A DNA stretch of 64,000 bases, taken from positions 5,654,501-5,718,500 of the forward strand of contig JAGUCH010000002.1 in NCBI GenBank assembly GCA_019096065.1, given 5' to 3'. Of this stretch, positions 62,602 to 64,000 are shown piece by piece. Under the pieces are notes generated by a model. That model did not search any database and was not told the origin of the DNA. It saw only the letters and a list, made by a program, of their open reading frames with translations. Position 1 is the first letter of the stretch, and each line of letters starts with the position of its first letter. The translations under genes were made by a program, and so were the position numbers. Source of the stretch: Paracyclopina nana. Its lineage: Eukaryota; Arthropoda; Copepoda; Cyclopoida; Cyclopettidae.

Positions 62602-63726
62602 TTACGTTCTAGTAGGATCGGTGGTCATGTAGGTAATCTGCTCAGAACTCAGCCCTTGGGTTGATCTCTGAAAATCTTCAAGCAACGCCTCGAAATACTG
62701 CAAGAAATTCTGCTGCTGCGTATCTCCGAACAGAGCTTCCAATTGACATAAAACTCCAATTGATGCACTCCGAATTTGAATTGCTCTCGAATCGGTTGAG
62801 GCTGACACGGGGCCCACATAATGCCGCATTTTGTACAATGTTTTTATGACTTGAGGCTGCTTCTTGAGCATCAAAGGCGTTATTTGAAGAGACTTGAGCT
62901 CCTTGAGGAGCTCGAGGCACTTGTCATACTGAGGCTGATCCGGATGTAGGCTCTTCTTTAAGCTCATTTCTATTTGGATGATTTTGGATTCCACTTTTAG
63001 CCACTCAATCTGAAACCCCCACTAGTGAATAAATACGAAAATTAACAAATGAAGCTGCTACCTTTTGGGCTCTATCGTGATTAAGAATGGACCACTTTTC
63101 CAGAATGTTCAATTCTGCCTGGGTTTTCACACTCTTTTGCTCCAGCCTTTGCACGACTTCTTCAGGCACATACTTTCCCGCCTCTACCAACCTTTTGAAT
63201 TTAAGAGCATCCTTGGCAGTCTTCTCCTCCCACTTCAAGGCCTCGGCTTTGGACGCAAATTTGGCTGGTCGGTTTTTGTCCAAGTCGATCTCAATTATGT
63301 CCTCTGTGTCTTTTACTTGGATCCACATTTTTCGATGCTCCTGCAATACTTTAAATTGTCACCTCACATTCATGTCGTGGTTAGTTTTACCCTTCTCACC
63401 TTTTCCTCTTCGATGTCCATCTTCATCTTTTTCCTTGGAGTCCTGTCCACATCATCATCGTCATCCAAATTGTCAACCACTTCGGGGTCATTTTCGATTT
63501 CACGGAGAGCCAAATTGAACTTGGCTTGTCCACTTTTTGTGGCATTCTTGAACTTGGCCTTTGATTTCTCATCAAACATCCACACAGATTGCTCCTTGAC
63601 ATGACCGACCTGATAGGTACCATAAAAGATGACCGATACGTCATTGCCGTCAACCGCAGTGACTTTCGCCGGCCAAGGCCGATAGCCTTTAACCCTAGCG
63701 AAGACCAAGTCGCCTTCTTTAAACAT
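62602..63726 (-). CDS. PSIP1: PWWP and integrase-binding-domain chromatin reader (LEDGF/JASPer-like)
   Basis: Nuclear adaptor of the HDGF/LEDGF family; the PWWP domain reads methylated H3K36 and the IBD recruits partners (the JIL-1 kinase for fly JASPer). Exons: 63400-63726, 63062-63340 and 62602-63009, all phase 0, giving 337 aa. The start MFKEGDLVFARVKGYRPWPA is a typical HDGF-type PWWP beginning (motif PWPA). It is followed by FYGTYQVGHV, an acidic run, and the NLS-like RTPRKKMKM. The C-terminal IBD contains IIQIEMSLKKSLHPDQPQYD, CLELLKELKSLQIT and VIKTLYKMRHYVG, aligning with the LEDGF IBD. No AT-hook is visible and the linker is short compared with vertebrate PSIP1, so HDGFL2 or JASPer may be the closer comparison. 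Confidence 0.9.
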
Positions 63727-64000
63727 GACAATTGCCAACTCGAGTTACTCTTCGCAAACTGAGTAGTGAGTACAGACAACAGAGGAATAACTAGCTACTG
63801 AGTAAGTCTGAGTTGTTGTTGCCGATTGGCTGTTGCGCGATTAATGATAACAAGCACCAGAGCAAACACATAAAATACATTCAAAACGATGTATAAATGC
63901 CAAACTGCCAACTTGTAATTACTAGCTTTGGTATTTAAATTTGAGTGTAGAAAAAGAAGGGTATTTAGCTAACCTCATTATCAATTCAAAGAAAAAATAG
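63727..64000 (-). promoter_or_regulatory. Upstream region of the PWWP/IBD gene
   Basis: A minus-strand CCAAT box (ATTGG on plus, 63825-63829) lies about 100 bp above the start codon, next to a small CG-containing patch. The region is otherwise AT-rich. Confidence 0.4.

Noticed and set aside
1-64000. CRISPR arrays, bacterial operons, rRNA genes, retrovirus-like or Polinton-like elements
   Set aside because: No spaced direct repeats, no Shine-Dalgarno-led gene strings, no rRNA sequence, and no reverse transcriptase, integrase or capsid-like frames were seen.

Overview
The window is animal nuclear DNA, about 60% A+T. It carries multi-exon genes with GT-AG introns, many of them only 48-120 bp long. 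The gene set (a PAN+ZP protein built like NompA, a LEDGF/JASPer-type PWWP protein, a Fat-like cadherin) points to an arthropod or a close ecdysozoan. I cannot place it further from the sequence alone. I rebuilt the gene models by hand from splice consensus, reading-frame phase and remembered family sequences; no search or alignment program was run.

Layout. 1-4525 (-): the 5' end of a large Fat-like cadherin gene, three coding exons, running off the left edge. 4526-33528: about 29 kb with almost no recognisable coding sequence. It holds a tRNA-Val(CAC) gene at 12735-12807 and a 3.9 kb foldback element with 1.5 kb inverted arms and a TTAA target duplication at 14413-18341. 33529-36231 (+): two tandem paralogous genes for secreted cysteine-rich proteins of a family I do not recognise. 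36518-40780 (-): INPP5A-type inositol polyphosphate 5-phosphatase, five exons, with a tandemly duplicated 385-bp repeat in one intron. About 41951-50948: a roughly 9 kb DNA transposon with two divergent spliced genes, a 927-aa CACTA/Tnp2-like transposase (+) and a nine-exon gene for a charged protein of about 1,090 aa (-). 50949-56392: mostly unassigned, with one plausible 149-aa orphan ORF. 56450-60507 (+): a 15-exon gene for a membrane protein with five PAN modules, a ZP domain, a furin-like site and a transmembrane segment, the architecture of Drosophila NompA. 60515-63726 (-): a dense cluster of three genes, CUSTOS-like, POLG2 and a PWWP/IBD chromatin reader.

How the parts relate. POLG2 lies wholly inside the first intron of the CUSTOS-like gene on the same strand. 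The acceptor just upstream of the POLG2 start could also take the CUSTOS first exon, so the two genes may share a leader exon. The NompA-like and CUSTOS-like genes converge with only 7 bp between their stop codons, so their 3' ends must overlap. The two cysteine-rich genes share exon-1 length, intron position and phase, and cysteine spacing, so they arose by local duplication. The most promising undescribed items are this cysteine-rich family, the two-gene transposon with its accessory protein, and the nested CUSTOS/POLG2 locus.
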